DNA of 64,000 nt from JBHEBG01 sp046557915. GTDB taxonomy: Bacteria > Bacteroidota > Bacteroidia > Flavobacteriales > Flavobacteriaceae. A model generated the notes under the pieces. It worked only from the letters and a program-made list of their open reading frames with translations. It ran no database searches and was not told the DNA's origin. Made by a program: the position numbers and the translations under genes. Below are positions 34,938 to 42,696 of this stretch, piece after piece; within the stretch, counting starts at the first letter, position 1, and each line of letters starts with the position of its first letter. The stretch spans positions 1 to 64,000 of the forward strand of contig NZ_JBHEBG010000007.1 of assembly GCF_046557915.1 (NCBI RefSeq), given 5' to 3'.

Positions 34938-35546
34938 TTATAAGTCTTCTAGTAGTAAAAGATATAGATTTTTGGAACTGCTCCCGTAGGACATAAAATC
35001 CTTGTCATTTTCGGCTGTTGCCTGAAAGTGCTTTATGGTAGTAATGTTGGCAGGGATACTGTTTTTATATTTTTTCTTGATACTTTTTAGCCCTTCTCCA
35101 ATAGACTCTACCAATTGGCTGGTTGTTGCGTACACGATTAAATTGTAGGGCAGATCGTGCAATTTTTTTTCATGAAGCTGATTGGAACATACCAGAATAG
35201 ATCCGTTTTGGGCAATAAGATGCTCACAAGTGGTAAGGAATATCTCGCTTTTTTTTGCTTTATCGGTAAAGTTGATATTCTCTTTGGAGAACTTTTCTGA
35301 TAAACGGGAATCCATGGCGAAAAAAGGATAGTCTTCCCAACCATTTTCCTCCACAATTTGTTTTAGAGTGCTAGAAACCTCTCCAAAGGAATCACAGTAC
35401 AAAAATTTGCCTCCGTTTTTTTTAAAGTTAATGGTAAATTTTTCATCTACCGGGATGTTGAGGTCGGGCATATGTACTCCTCTGGTTTCCGTAGTTTCTT
35501 TAGAAACCTTTTTACCTCCCCCAAATAGTTTATCAAATAATCCCAT
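34938..35546 (-). CDS. LUD domain protein (LutC/YkgG-like)
   Basis: A 202-residue protein with the LUD domain fold seen in LutC, part of the lactate-utilisation complex: SRLSEKFSKENINF, IFLTTCEHLIAQNGSILV (the TG/E-nucleotide-like loop) and HDLPYNLIVYATTSQLVESIGE. Partners LutA and LutB are not nearby, so lactate oxidation is not implied. In Flavobacteriaceae a single LUD gene commonly sits between ftsH and cdsA; its role there is unknown. Confidence 0.75.
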   Translation of the reverse strand: MGLFDKLFGGGKKVSKETTETRGVHMPDLNIPVDEKFTINFKKNGGKFLYCDSFGEVSSTLKQIVEENGWEDYPFFAMDSRLSEKFSKENINFTDKAKKSEIFLTTCEHLIAQNGSILVCSNQLHEKKLHDLPYNLIVYATTSQLVESIGEGLKSIKKKYKNSIPANITTIKHFQATAENDKDFMSYGSSSKNLYLLLLEDL

Positions 35547-35603
35547 TTAGATTTACAGAAAATTAATCGATTGCTGTACTACAAAGAACAACGCACAAAG
35601 CAC

Positions 35604-37607
35604 TTATTTATTTTCCCCGTCCGGATTTGCTACAGTTTCGCTAGATAGTTCTTCTTTGGATGCTGTTTTTTCCTCCGCTTCCACGGTCTCTTTTTCAAAA
35701 GGCCGTTTACCGAATATCTTTTCCAAATCATCTTTAAAGATAACTTCCTTGTCTAGCAGGCGTTCTGCCAATTCAGTAAGCTTGTCTTTGTGGTTCTGCA
35801 ACAATTCTATAGCTCTTTTATATTGCTCCTCAATAAGTTTCGAAATTTCCACATCTATTTTCCGTGCGGTTTCCTCGCTGTAAGGTTTGGAGAATCCGTA
35901 ATCGGTTTGTCCGGAGGAGTCATAATAGGTAAGATTACCTATTTCGTCGTTTAATCCATAAACCGTTACCATGGCCCTTGCCTGTTTGGTAACTTTTTCA
36001 AGGTCGCTAAGGGCACCAGTGGATATTTTGTTGAAGATTACCTTCTCTGCAGCTCTTCCTCCAAGGGTAGCGCACATTTCATCCTTCATTTGTTCTGGCC
36101 TAACGATCAGTCTTTCTTCAGGAAGATACCAAGCGGCCCCTAGAGATTGCCCTCGTGGAACAATAGTTACCTTAACTAGCGGAGCAGCATGTTCCAACAT
36201 CCAGCTTACGGTGGCATGTCCGGCTTCATGGAAAGCTATCGTTTTCTTTTCACCTGGTGTTATTATCTTATTCTTTTTTTCCAAGCCTCCTACAATCCTA
36301 TCCACAGCATCGAGAAAGTCTTGCTTGGTTACAGCTTTTTTCTCTTTTCGTGCTGCAATAAGGGCAGCTTCATTACAGACATTGGCTATATCTGCACCAG
36401 AGAATCCTGGTGTTTGTCTGGCCAAAAAGTCGAGGTCCAATGTTTCGGCTGTTTTTATGGGCCGTAGGTGTACTTCAAAAATTTCTTTTCGTTCCCTAAT
36501 ATCTGGCAGGTCTACATAGATTTGTCTATCGAACCTACCTGCTCGCATCAGTGCCTTGTCTAAAACATCTGCCCTGTTAGTGGCTGCAAGCACTATAACA
36601 TTGGTATTTGTGCCAAATCCGTCCATTTCGGTCAGCAACTGGTTCAGCGTATTTTCTCGTTCATCATTTGATCCGGTAAAGTTATTTTTACCTCTGGCGC
36701 GGCCAATGGCGTCAATTTCGTCGATGAAAATAATCGCGGGTGATTTATCTTTTGCCTGTTTAAACAAATCCCTAACTCTGGAAGCCCCTACACCTACGAA
36801 CATCTCTACGAAGTCCGATCCTGATAGGGAAAAGAAAGGTACTTTTGCTTCTCCTGCGACCGCTTTTGCCAATAAGGTTTTTCCGGTACCGGGAGGGCCT
36901 ACAAGTAATGCACCTTTGGGTATTTTACCACCTAGGGAGGTATATTTATCGGGATGTTTTAAAAACTCCACAATTTCTTCTACTTCTTCTTTTGCGCCTT
37001 CTAGGCCAGCCACGTCTTTAAAAGATGTACGGGTATCCGTTTTTTCATCGAAAAGTTTCGCTTTGGATTTTCCTATATTGAATATCTGACCTCCGGCACC
37101 GCCGCCTCCGCCGCCCGACATTCTTCTCATCAGATAGATCCAGATTCCAATAATAAGTACAAACGGAAGTAAGGAAAGTAAAAGATCTCCTAGATAGTTA
37201 TTGTCGGTATCATAGTCAACAATAGTGTCCAGGTTATTCTCTTTTTTGAGGTTTTTTATTTCATTCTCAAAATTCTGAAGGTCTCCATAATCCAGCACAT
37301 ACTGCGGTACCAATCCTGTAGAGGGTAACAATGGCTTGTCGGCCACCTCTTTGTGAACGTCTTTTTGAAGCGCCTCGTCCGTTAGGAAAACCTTTGCCTG
37401 CCTTGTATTTGTAATGATCAATATTTTAGAAATATCCCCATTTCTAAGGTATTCCTGCAATTCAGAAGTGGTAGTCTTTTTTGTGTTGGACAAGCTTCCA
37501 CTACCAAAGAATTGAAAGCCTATCAACAAAACTGCGATGAGACCATAAATCCACCAGGAACTAAATCTAGGTTTTTTGGGGTTGGTATTGTTATTTTCTT
37601 TTGCCAT
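35604..37607 (-). CDS. ftsH: ATP-dependent zinc metalloprotease FtsH
   Basis: A 667-residue membrane AAA+ protease that degrades misassembled membrane and regulatory proteins. N-terminal TM helix at about 18-36, periplasmic FtsH_ext domain (45-135), second TM (142-160), Gly-rich linker, Walker A GPPGTGKT at 237-244, Walker B IIFIDEID, second region of homology with the arginine finger at about 354-360, and the zinc site HEAGH at 460-464. A charged Glu-rich tail ends the protein. Nine bases separate it from rsfS upstream. Confidence 0.96.
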   Translation of the reverse strand: MAKENNNTNPKKPRFSSWWIYGLIAVLLIGFQFFGSGSLSNTKKTTTSELQEYLRNGDISKILIITNTRQAKVFLTDEALQKDVHKEVADKPLLPSTGLVPQYVLDYGDLQNFENEIKNLKKENNLDTIVDYDTDNNYLGDLLLSLLPFVLIIGIWIYLMRRMSGGGGGGAGGQIFNIGKSKAKLFDEKTDTRTSFKDVAGLEGAKEEVEEIVEFLKHPDKYTSLGGKIPKGALLVGPPGTGKTLLAKAVAGEAKVPFFSLSGSDFVEMFVGVGASRVRDLFKQAKDKSPAIIFIDEIDAIGRARGKNNFTGSNDERENTLNQLLTEMDGFGTNTNVIVLAATNRADVLDKALMRAGRFDRQIYVDLPDIRERKEIFEVHLRPIKTAETLDLDFLARQTPGFSGADIANVCNEAALIAARKEKKAVTKQDFLDAVDRIVGGLEKKNKIITPGEKKTIAFHEAGHATVSWMLEHAAPLVKVTIVPRGQSLGAAWYLPEERLIVRPEQMKDEMCATLGGRAAEKVIFNKISTGALSDLEKVTKQARAMVTVYGLNDEIGNLTYYDSSGQTDYGFSKPYSEETARKIDVEISKLIEEQYKRAIELLQNHKDKLTELAERLLDKEVIFKDDLEKIFGKRPFEKETVEAEEKTASKEELSSETVANPDGENK

Positions 37608-37616
37608 TATTTTTTG

Positions 37617-37991
37617 CTAATTAATACTGCTTTCTACCATGGTGACCTTTGCATCTCCCCAAAGACCTTCAATGTCGTAAAACTCGCGGACATGCTTCTG
37701 AAATACATGGACCACCACATTAACATAGTCCATTAATACCCATTCCGCATTTTCTGCGCCTTCCACGTGCCAAGGTTTGTCTTTTATTGATTTGCTAACC
37801 GTCTTTTGAATTGAGCTGACTATTGCATTAACGTGGGTGTTGGAAGTTCCATTACAAATTATAAAATAGTCACAAACGGTATTTTCGATGTCCCTAAGGT
37901 CTAGTAAATTTATGTCATTTCCTTTAACTTCTTCTATGCCCTGTAAAATTAAGGTAATTAACTCATCTGCACTAGCTTTCCTTTTCTGCAT
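37617..37991 (-). CDS. rsfS: Ribosomal silencing factor RsfS
   Basis: A 124-residue protein that binds ribosomal protein L14 (uL14) and blocks subunit joining, slowing translation under starvation. Typical strings: VKGNDINLLDLRDIENTVCDYFIICNG, HVNAIVSSIQ, KPWHVEG, WVLMDYVNVVVHVF and the C-terminal REFYDIEGLWGDA. Head of the rsfS-ftsH transcript and divergent from birA. Confidence 0.95.
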   Translation of the reverse strand: MQKRKASADELITLILQGIEEVKGNDINLLDLRDIENTVCDYFIICNGTSNTHVNAIVSSIQKTVSKSIKDKPWHVEGAENAEWVLMDYVNVVVHVFQKHVREFYDIEGLWGDAKVTMVESSIN

Positions 37992-38010
37992 TCAATAGTT
38001 TTAGTTTTTA

Positions 38011-38018
38011 CAAAGTTA
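38011..38018 (-). promoter_or_regulatory. -7 promoter box (TAACTTTG) for rsfS-ftsH
   Basis: TAACTTTG on the minus strand, 19 bases before the rsfS ATG, matches TAnnTTTG. No clear TTTG upstream. Confidence 0.45.
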
Positions 38019-38084
38019 TTATTTTTTTGTTTTCTTCGCTATTCATTTTAACATAAGATTGTACATTGACACAAAGCTTTACAC

Positions 38085-38816
38085 ATGAAATTAGTCAAAC
38101 TTGATGCCACGGATTCCACAAACCTGTATTTAAAGAATTCTATGCTGTCCAATACCTTGGACGATTATACCGTTGTTATGACCAAAAAACAACTGAAGGG
38201 TAGGGGTCAAATGGGGACTACATGGCTCTCGGAAGCGGGTAAGAACCTTACTTTTAGTGTTTTAAAAAATAATTTGGCAATGCCGGCAAGCAAGCAGTTT
38301 TTATTGAACAAATGTGTTTCCTTGGCAGTTTCCGATGCATTAAAAGAGTTTGGAATACCGAATATTACGATTAAATGGCCTAACGACATTCTGTCAGGTC
38401 ACTACAAAATATGTGGAATTCTCATAGAAAATGTACTTTCTGGCAACAAAATTCAGGCTTCTATTATTGGAGTAGGGCTCAATGTTAACCAAACCAAGTT
38501 CAATGACCTGCCCCACGTTTCGTCTTTAAAACTAATCTTGGGACGCAAATTGGAGTTGGAAGAACTGCTAATGGGCATTGTAAAAGCGTTGAAGAAATAT
38601 CTTAATCTCTTGCCCGATACCTTTGATGATAACCTACATATGCTATATGAAGACCGTCTTTTTAGAAAGGATAAGCCTTCTACTTTCAAGAATGTGGATG
38701 GGGATCTTTTTATGGGGTTTATACGCGGTGTATCGGACCAAGGCAAACTTATTGTTGGTTTAGAGGATGATGTGTTAAAGGAGTACGACTTAAAGGAAAT
38801 AAAGCTCTTGTATTAA
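38085..38816 (+). CDS. birA: Biotin--[acetyl-CoA-carboxylase] ligase, single-domain
   Basis: A 243-residue biotin protein ligase that adenylates biotin and attaches it to carrier lysines. Motifs: LDATDSTNLYLKN, the adenylate loop KGRGQMGTTW (GRGRxG type) and IKWPNDILSGHYKICGILIEN. It lacks the N-terminal DNA-binding HTH of the E. coli repressor form, so it is a ligase only. A natural substrate is the biotin domain of the pyruvate carboxylase encoded at 50026-53478. Convergent with the SRPBCC gene. Confidence 0.92.
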   Translation: MKLVKLDATDSTNLYLKNSMLSNTLDDYTVVMTKKQLKGRGQMGTTWLSEAGKNLTFSVLKNNLAMPASKQFLLNKCVSLAVSDALKEFGIPNITIKWPNDILSGHYKICGILIENVLSGNKIQASIIGVGLNVNQTKFNDLPHVSSLKLILGRKLELEELLMGIVKALKKYLNLLPDTFDDNLHMLYEDRLFRKDKPSTFKNVDGDLFMGFIRGVSDQGKLIVGLEDDVLKEYDLKEIKLLY

Positions 38817-38824
38817 GAGTTCAT

Positions 38825-39217
38825 CTAAATCTTGTCCATATTAGAAGACAGGGTACCTATGAAATTGGTAATAGGTGCCTTTATCATCATCGCCATCATC
38901 GCATTGAATTCCCCGGCGAAACTTAAGGTCACCTCGCTTTCATTCTCGCCTGTAGCAACAATATCGGCGGTTAAGGTAAAGGGTAGCTTGTCGCTGGCAG
39001 CGCCTAAGACCACCTTGTCATATTCGTTTTGCTCTTTGCGTTCCAAAACAATTTCTGGCATACCCTTGAGGGCAAAAAGAAATCTATCTTGATTTAAAAT
39101 TTCAAATTTATCGATGTTATCGGGCATAAGTAGCTCAAAATTTTTGATGTCGGTAAGAAATTCAAAAACTTCTTTACTACTTTTTGATACCTTTTTTTTA
39201 GGGGTTTCTAAATGCAT
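38825..39217 (-). CDS. SRPBCC superfamily protein
   Basis: A 130-residue protein with the START/SRPBCC helix-grip pattern: SSKEVFEFLTDIKNFELLMPD near the N-terminus, alternating strands (FLFALKGMPEIVLERKE, LPFTLTADIVATG, EVTLSFAGEFN) and a long C-terminal helix. Start 39217 (MHLETPKKKV) is chosen over a longer frame reaching 39352 because the longer version overlaps pyrE by 130 bp. It lies four bases after pyrE and is co-transcribed with it. Ligand unknown. Confidence 0.8.
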   Translation of the reverse strand: MHLETPKKKVSKSSKEVFEFLTDIKNFELLMPDNIDKFEILNQDRFLFALKGMPEIVLERKEQNEYDKVVLGAASDKLPFTLTADIVATGENESEVTLSFAGEFNAMMAMMIKAPITNFIGTLSSNMDKI

Positions 39218-39221
39218 ATGT

Positions 39222-39863
39222 CTAGGGTTGCCATTGGGATGGATCGGTTCTCCAACCCAACAAGGTTTGTAATTGTTCTTCTTTAATATATTGAGTTTCA
39301 GAGGCCTGTTCAATAAGATGATGATAGTCGCTAAGTGTATGAAGGTCAACACCTTCAGATCTAAAATTATCTACCGCAACGGTAAAACCGTAAGAAAAAA
39401 TAGCTATCATTCCCTTTACATTGGCACCAGCAGTTTTTAAGGCCTTAACCGCGTTTAAACTACTTTTCCCAGTACTTATCAGGTCCTCTATAACTACTAC
39501 GGTTTGGTCTGGTTCCAAATAGCCTTCTATTTGATTTTGTCTGCCGTGCGATTTTGGTTCTGGCCTTACGTAAACAAAGGGGACCCCCAATTGCTCTGCT
39601 ACCAACATGCCAATACCGATGGCCCCTGTAGCCACCCCTGCTATAATATCTGGCCTGCCGTAAAGGGCTTCTACTTGCTTGGCCATTTCTTGTCTTACGT
39701 AATTTCTTATCACCGGATAGGAAAGTATAATCCTATTATCACAGTAAATCGGAGATTTCCAACCAGAGGCCCAAGTAAAAGGATTTTCTGGTTTCAACTT
39801 TATTGCATTAATTTGTAAAAGAAGTTCTGCTGTTTTTTTGGCGGTGTCTTTGTCTAAAACCAT
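39222..39863 (-). CDS. pyrE: Orotate phosphoribosyltransferase
   Basis: A 213-residue enzyme of pyrimidine synthesis that joins orotate to PRPP to give OMP. Motifs: FTWASGWKSPIYCDNR near the N-terminus, FVYVRPEPKSHGRQNQIEG (catalytic flexible loop with Lys) and the PRPP motif VVVIEDLISTGKSS. Start 39863 (MVLDKDTAKK) is used; an in-frame extension to 39980 would run across the divergent NUDIX gene. Start codons of the two divergent genes are only seven bases apart. Confidence 0.95.
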   Translation of the reverse strand: MVLDKDTAKKTAELLLQINAIKLKPENPFTWASGWKSPIYCDNRIILSYPVIRNYVRQEMAKQVEALYGRPDIIAGVATGAIGIGMLVAEQLGVPFVYVRPEPKSHGRQNQIEGYLEPDQTVVVIEDLISTGKSSLNAVKALKTAGANVKGMIAIFSYGFTVAVDNFRSEGVDLHTLSDYHHLIEQASETQYIKEEQLQTLLGWRTDPSQWQP

Positions 39864-39867
39864 GACG

Positions 39868-39875
39868 CAAATGTA
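39868..39875 (-). promoter_or_regulatory. -7 promoter box (TACATTTG) for pyrE, overlapping the NUDIX start codon
   Basis: TACATTTG on the minus strand ends four bases before the pyrE ATG and covers the ATG (39871) of the divergent NUDIX gene. Any pyrE promoter must lie inside the NUDIX coding sequence, and this is the best candidate. Confidence 0.5.
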
Positions 39876-40458
39876 TAAAGTTTTTGTTAATGAAGCCCCG
39901 CTCATTTTAACAAATAAGCTATCCGAAACGGCAAATGCTAAATATTTTTTATTGAATGGCGCAGCCATCAATGAAGCCATTACCGCCCTAGCTAAAAAAA
40001 AGCTTACCGAAGCCTATATTTATCATCCCAATAATGAGGAAATATTAAAAAAATTTACCAATAATATACCTTTGGTAGTGGCCGCTGGTGGCGTTGTTAC
40101 CAATCAAAAAGGTAAGGTTCTTTTTATATATAGGAATGAGAAATGGGACCTGCCAAAGGGAAAAATTGATAAAGGCGAAACTATTGAAAGGGCCGCTATA
40201 CGTGAGGTAGAAGAGGAAACAGGTGTTACAGGCCTACACATAGAAAATTTCTTAAGGACCACCTATCATATATTTAAAAGCAATGGTACTTATAAATTAA
40301 AGGAAGTACATTGGTTTGCCATGCAAACCGCGTTCAACGGAGAATTGTTGGGTCAGAAGAACGAGGGTATCATGAAAGTAAAATGGAAGGGCCCAAAAAA
40401 AATAAAGAAGGCTTTGGAAAACTCCTACACCAACATCAAAATTCTTTTTGAGGATTAA
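39871..40458 (+). CDS. NUDIX hydrolase
   Basis: A 195-residue protein with an N-terminal extension of about 70 residues and a NUDIX domain. The box GKIDKGETIERAAIREVEEETGV fits GX5EX7REUXEEXGU, so metal-dependent hydrolysis of a nucleoside diphosphate derivative is expected. Start 39871 (MYKVFVNEAP) is preferred; a further in-frame ATG at 39862 would overlap the pyrE start. Its stop overlaps the end of the convergent M14 peptidase gene by four bases. Substrate unknown. Confidence 0.88.
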   Translation: MYKVFVNEAPLILTNKLSETANAKYFLLNGAAINEAITALAKKKLTEAYIYHPNNEEILKKFTNNIPLVVAAGGVVTNQKGKVLFIYRNEKWDLPKGKIDKGETIERAAIREVEEETGVTGLHIENFLRTTYHIFKSNGTYKLKEVHWFAMQTAFNGELLGQKNEGIMKVKWKGPKKIKKALENSYTNIKILFED

Positions 40459-42230
40459 TCGGTAATTAATCCGTTAATTTCGACAGTTTTTTTGGGTATG
40501 CGATAAACCGGATACTGCATATACGCTTCTTCATTGTGTTCGGATTGCCGATAAATCCAATCTAATTGTGCGTACCAATCTTTACCAAAAGCCTCGTCGG
40601 TATCTTTCTTTTGTAGAAACGAGGTTCTTAATCGCTTATCTTTTTTCAGAATTTCCAACGCCAAATCTTCAAAAACATAAGGGGAGAAACCCTCTTTTCG
40701 CTGCAAAACGGTGTCGAAAAAATTCCAATTAAAAAAGGAGTCCATAGCCTCGGGTTCCAAGGTTTCCAATAAGTACCTAATACCTGGCTGATCCGTAGGG
40801 ATAATGTAATCGCCCTTATAAAAATGTTGTTCTTTACTGCTCAACGAGACTTGGGTATTGTAATGGGGGTAATGCCCCTCATAGGGATTTGCCATTGTAT
40901 TGTAGCTATCTATTTTATAGCTTTCTACCTGCAATATGGTATCACTTTCCAAAGTGCTATAACTTATATTATTGATTTCCAATAGATCAACGACCTTGGC
41001 CCACGCCTTGCTAATTACATATGCGGCCGGAACGGTAATGGTATCCAAAGGGTAAAAATGATCTTGATATGCAACTTCCTTTGTAAAAGGTTTGGCCCTA
41101 TCATATTTTAGTCTTGGCAACCCTGTTATTTCACTGGTTATGTGCTCCCCTTCATACCCTTTAAAGTCTAAATAAGACACTTTGGTGGTATCTACTTTCC
41201 ATTGCAAATGATAAGTCTGCTTGGTCTGGATATCGGCAAGTGCTTCGGCCCTCATGGTTTTAATCTTTTCACCATCGGTTTCGGCAATGTCAATAATTTT
41301 GTTCATTAAATGATAGGTGCCCCTGACTCGCTGTTCATAGGGTTTTAACATGTGGGTCTCCACCATTAGGCCTAACGTATTCCAAAGCGTTGTAAAACCT
41401 GTAGAATATCTGGGATAATCCATAAACTGGGAAAACCCTTTCTCAGGAACTTGGTTAAAAACATTAACATAGGGCGTAATATCCCAATCAGATTCTTTTA
41501 ATGCCTTTTCCAGACCGGGCATCATTTCGGTGTACAGATAATTACCCAGATCGCCCCCCAATTTGTTGTGCTGGGTAAAAAGATGGGTTAGGGTGTACTG
41601 GTAGTCGGCACCATTGCTTACATGGTTATCGATAAAAATATCTGGATTAACCAAATGGTATATTGAGGAAAAGGTTCTTGTGTTTTTTGTATCGGCTTTT
41701 ATAAAATCCCTATTGAGGTCATAATTCTGGGCATTGCCACGAAAACCGTAAGATTTTGGCCCATTCTGGTTTACTCTTGTAGTGGTATTTCTTTGTAGTG
41801 AACCGCCCACATTGTATACGGGGATGGTAACCAATACTGTATTTTTTGGTGTCGGGATTTTTTCTAGTGCCAGATCCCTATAAAGTAGCATTGTAGCATC
41901 TATACCATCGCTCTCACCAGGATGTATTCCATTGTTGATCAGGACAATTGTCTTTTCTTGCCCTATTTTTTGAAAATTAAAATCACCTTCCGCGTTGTAT
42001 GTGACCACGTGCAATGGAAACCCACTATCCGTATCTCCTATGGTCTGTATATTTATTTCTGGAAACTCCTTTGCAAGCTGAATATAGAAGTCTATCACTT
42101 GCAGGTATGTGGCCGTCTCTAAGCCCTCGGACAACTCAAATTGCGTAGGAAAGTTGCCTACCTTATCTTCTTTTTTAGTCTCGCAAGAAAAGAATATCAA
42201 CGAAATGGATAGTAAAAATAATCGTCTCAT
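40455..42230 (-). CDS. M14 family metallopeptidase, lipoprotein
   Basis: A 591-residue zinc carboxypeptidase-like protein. A lipoprotein signal (MRRLFLLSISLIFFSCET, lipidated Cys16) precedes the M14 domain with the zinc pair in NNGIHPGESDGID (HxxE), YDLNRDFIK (NxxR-type substrate Arg), and DNHVSNGADYQYT supplying the third His. The C-terminal 200 residues form an extra domain without a name known to me. Likely anchored on the outer side and trimming peptides or peptidoglycan stems; inference. Confidence 0.85.
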   Translation of the reverse strand: MRRLFLLSISLIFFSCETKKEDKVGNFPTQFELSEGLETATYLQVIDFYIQLAKEFPEINIQTIGDTDSGFPLHVVTYNAEGDFNFQKIGQEKTIVLINNGIHPGESDGIDATMLLYRDLALEKIPTPKNTVLVTIPVYNVGGSLQRNTTTRVNQNGPKSYGFRGNAQNYDLNRDFIKADTKNTRTFSSIYHLVNPDIFIDNHVSNGADYQYTLTHLFTQHNKLGGDLGNYLYTEMMPGLEKALKESDWDITPYVNVFNQVPEKGFSQFMDYPRYSTGFTTLWNTLGLMVETHMLKPYEQRVRGTYHLMNKIIDIAETDGEKIKTMRAEALADIQTKQTYHLQWKVDTTKVSYLDFKGYEGEHITSEITGLPRLKYDRAKPFTKEVAYQDHFYPLDTITVPAAYVISKAWAKVVDLLEINNISYSTLESDTILQVESYKIDSYNTMANPYEGHYPHYNTQVSLSSKEQHFYKGDYIIPTDQPGIRYLLETLEPEAMDSFFNWNFFDTVLQRKEGFSPYVFEDLALEILKKDKRLRTSFLQKKDTDEAFGKDWYAQLDWIYRQSEHNEEAYMQYPVYRIPKKTVEINGLITD

Positions 42231-42291
42231 CTGCCTTTATATTTTGGTGATAACCAGCAGACAAAACTAAGGAAAATTTAAGGTTTCCGGA

Positions 42292-42696
42292 CTAAGCGGC
42301 TTTTGTTATTTCTTCAATCTCCTTTTTACGGATGGGTTTGTTATTAAATGCAATAGGATGATGTGTCTTTGCCTTATAGATTTCTGAATTTCGCAAATCG
42401 AATGGGTCTATGGAAGAGGTTATAATATTTACCCGAATCTTTTTTTCAATGGGTAGGGTGATGAACTCTTCCAAGAACTGCCATCCGTCCATAATGGGCA
42501 TGTTAATGTCCAAAAAGATAACTTCGGGCAGGGGTTTTCCTTCTTCTAAGCTTTTTTTGATGTGGTCTATGGCCAATTTTCCATTGGCGAAAGTTTTGAT
42601 GTCGTCGCATACGTCCAAAGACGCCAGCATTTTTTTTATTCCGAATACTGTAATGGGGTCATCATCGATAATACTGATCGAGTTAATTTTTTTCAT
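42292..42696 (-). CDS. Single-domain response regulator
   Basis: A 134-residue CheY-like receiver with no output domain. Acidic pocket IIDDDP at 9-14, phospho-acceptor Asp63 in IFLDINMPIMDG, and the conserved Lys in FNNKPI near residue 119. It overlaps the 3' end of the PAS kinase gene by 14 bp, so it is its cognate partner. Signal is probably passed on by protein contact. Confidence 0.88.
   Translation of the reverse strand: MKKINSISIIDDDPITVFGIKKMLASLDVCDDIKTFANGKLAIDHIKKSLEEGKPLPEVIFLDINMPIMDGWQFLEEFITLPIEKKIRVNIITSSIDPFDLRNSEIYKAKTHHPIAFNNKPIRKKEIEEITKAA

Noticed and set aside
38825..39352. SRPBCC gene starting at 39352
   Set aside because: The extension overlaps the pyrE coding region by about 130 bp; the ATG at 39217 gives the normal domain start.
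39864..39980. Longer pyrE start at 39980
   Set aside because: It would read across the start of the NUDIX gene and adds residues not typical of PyrE.
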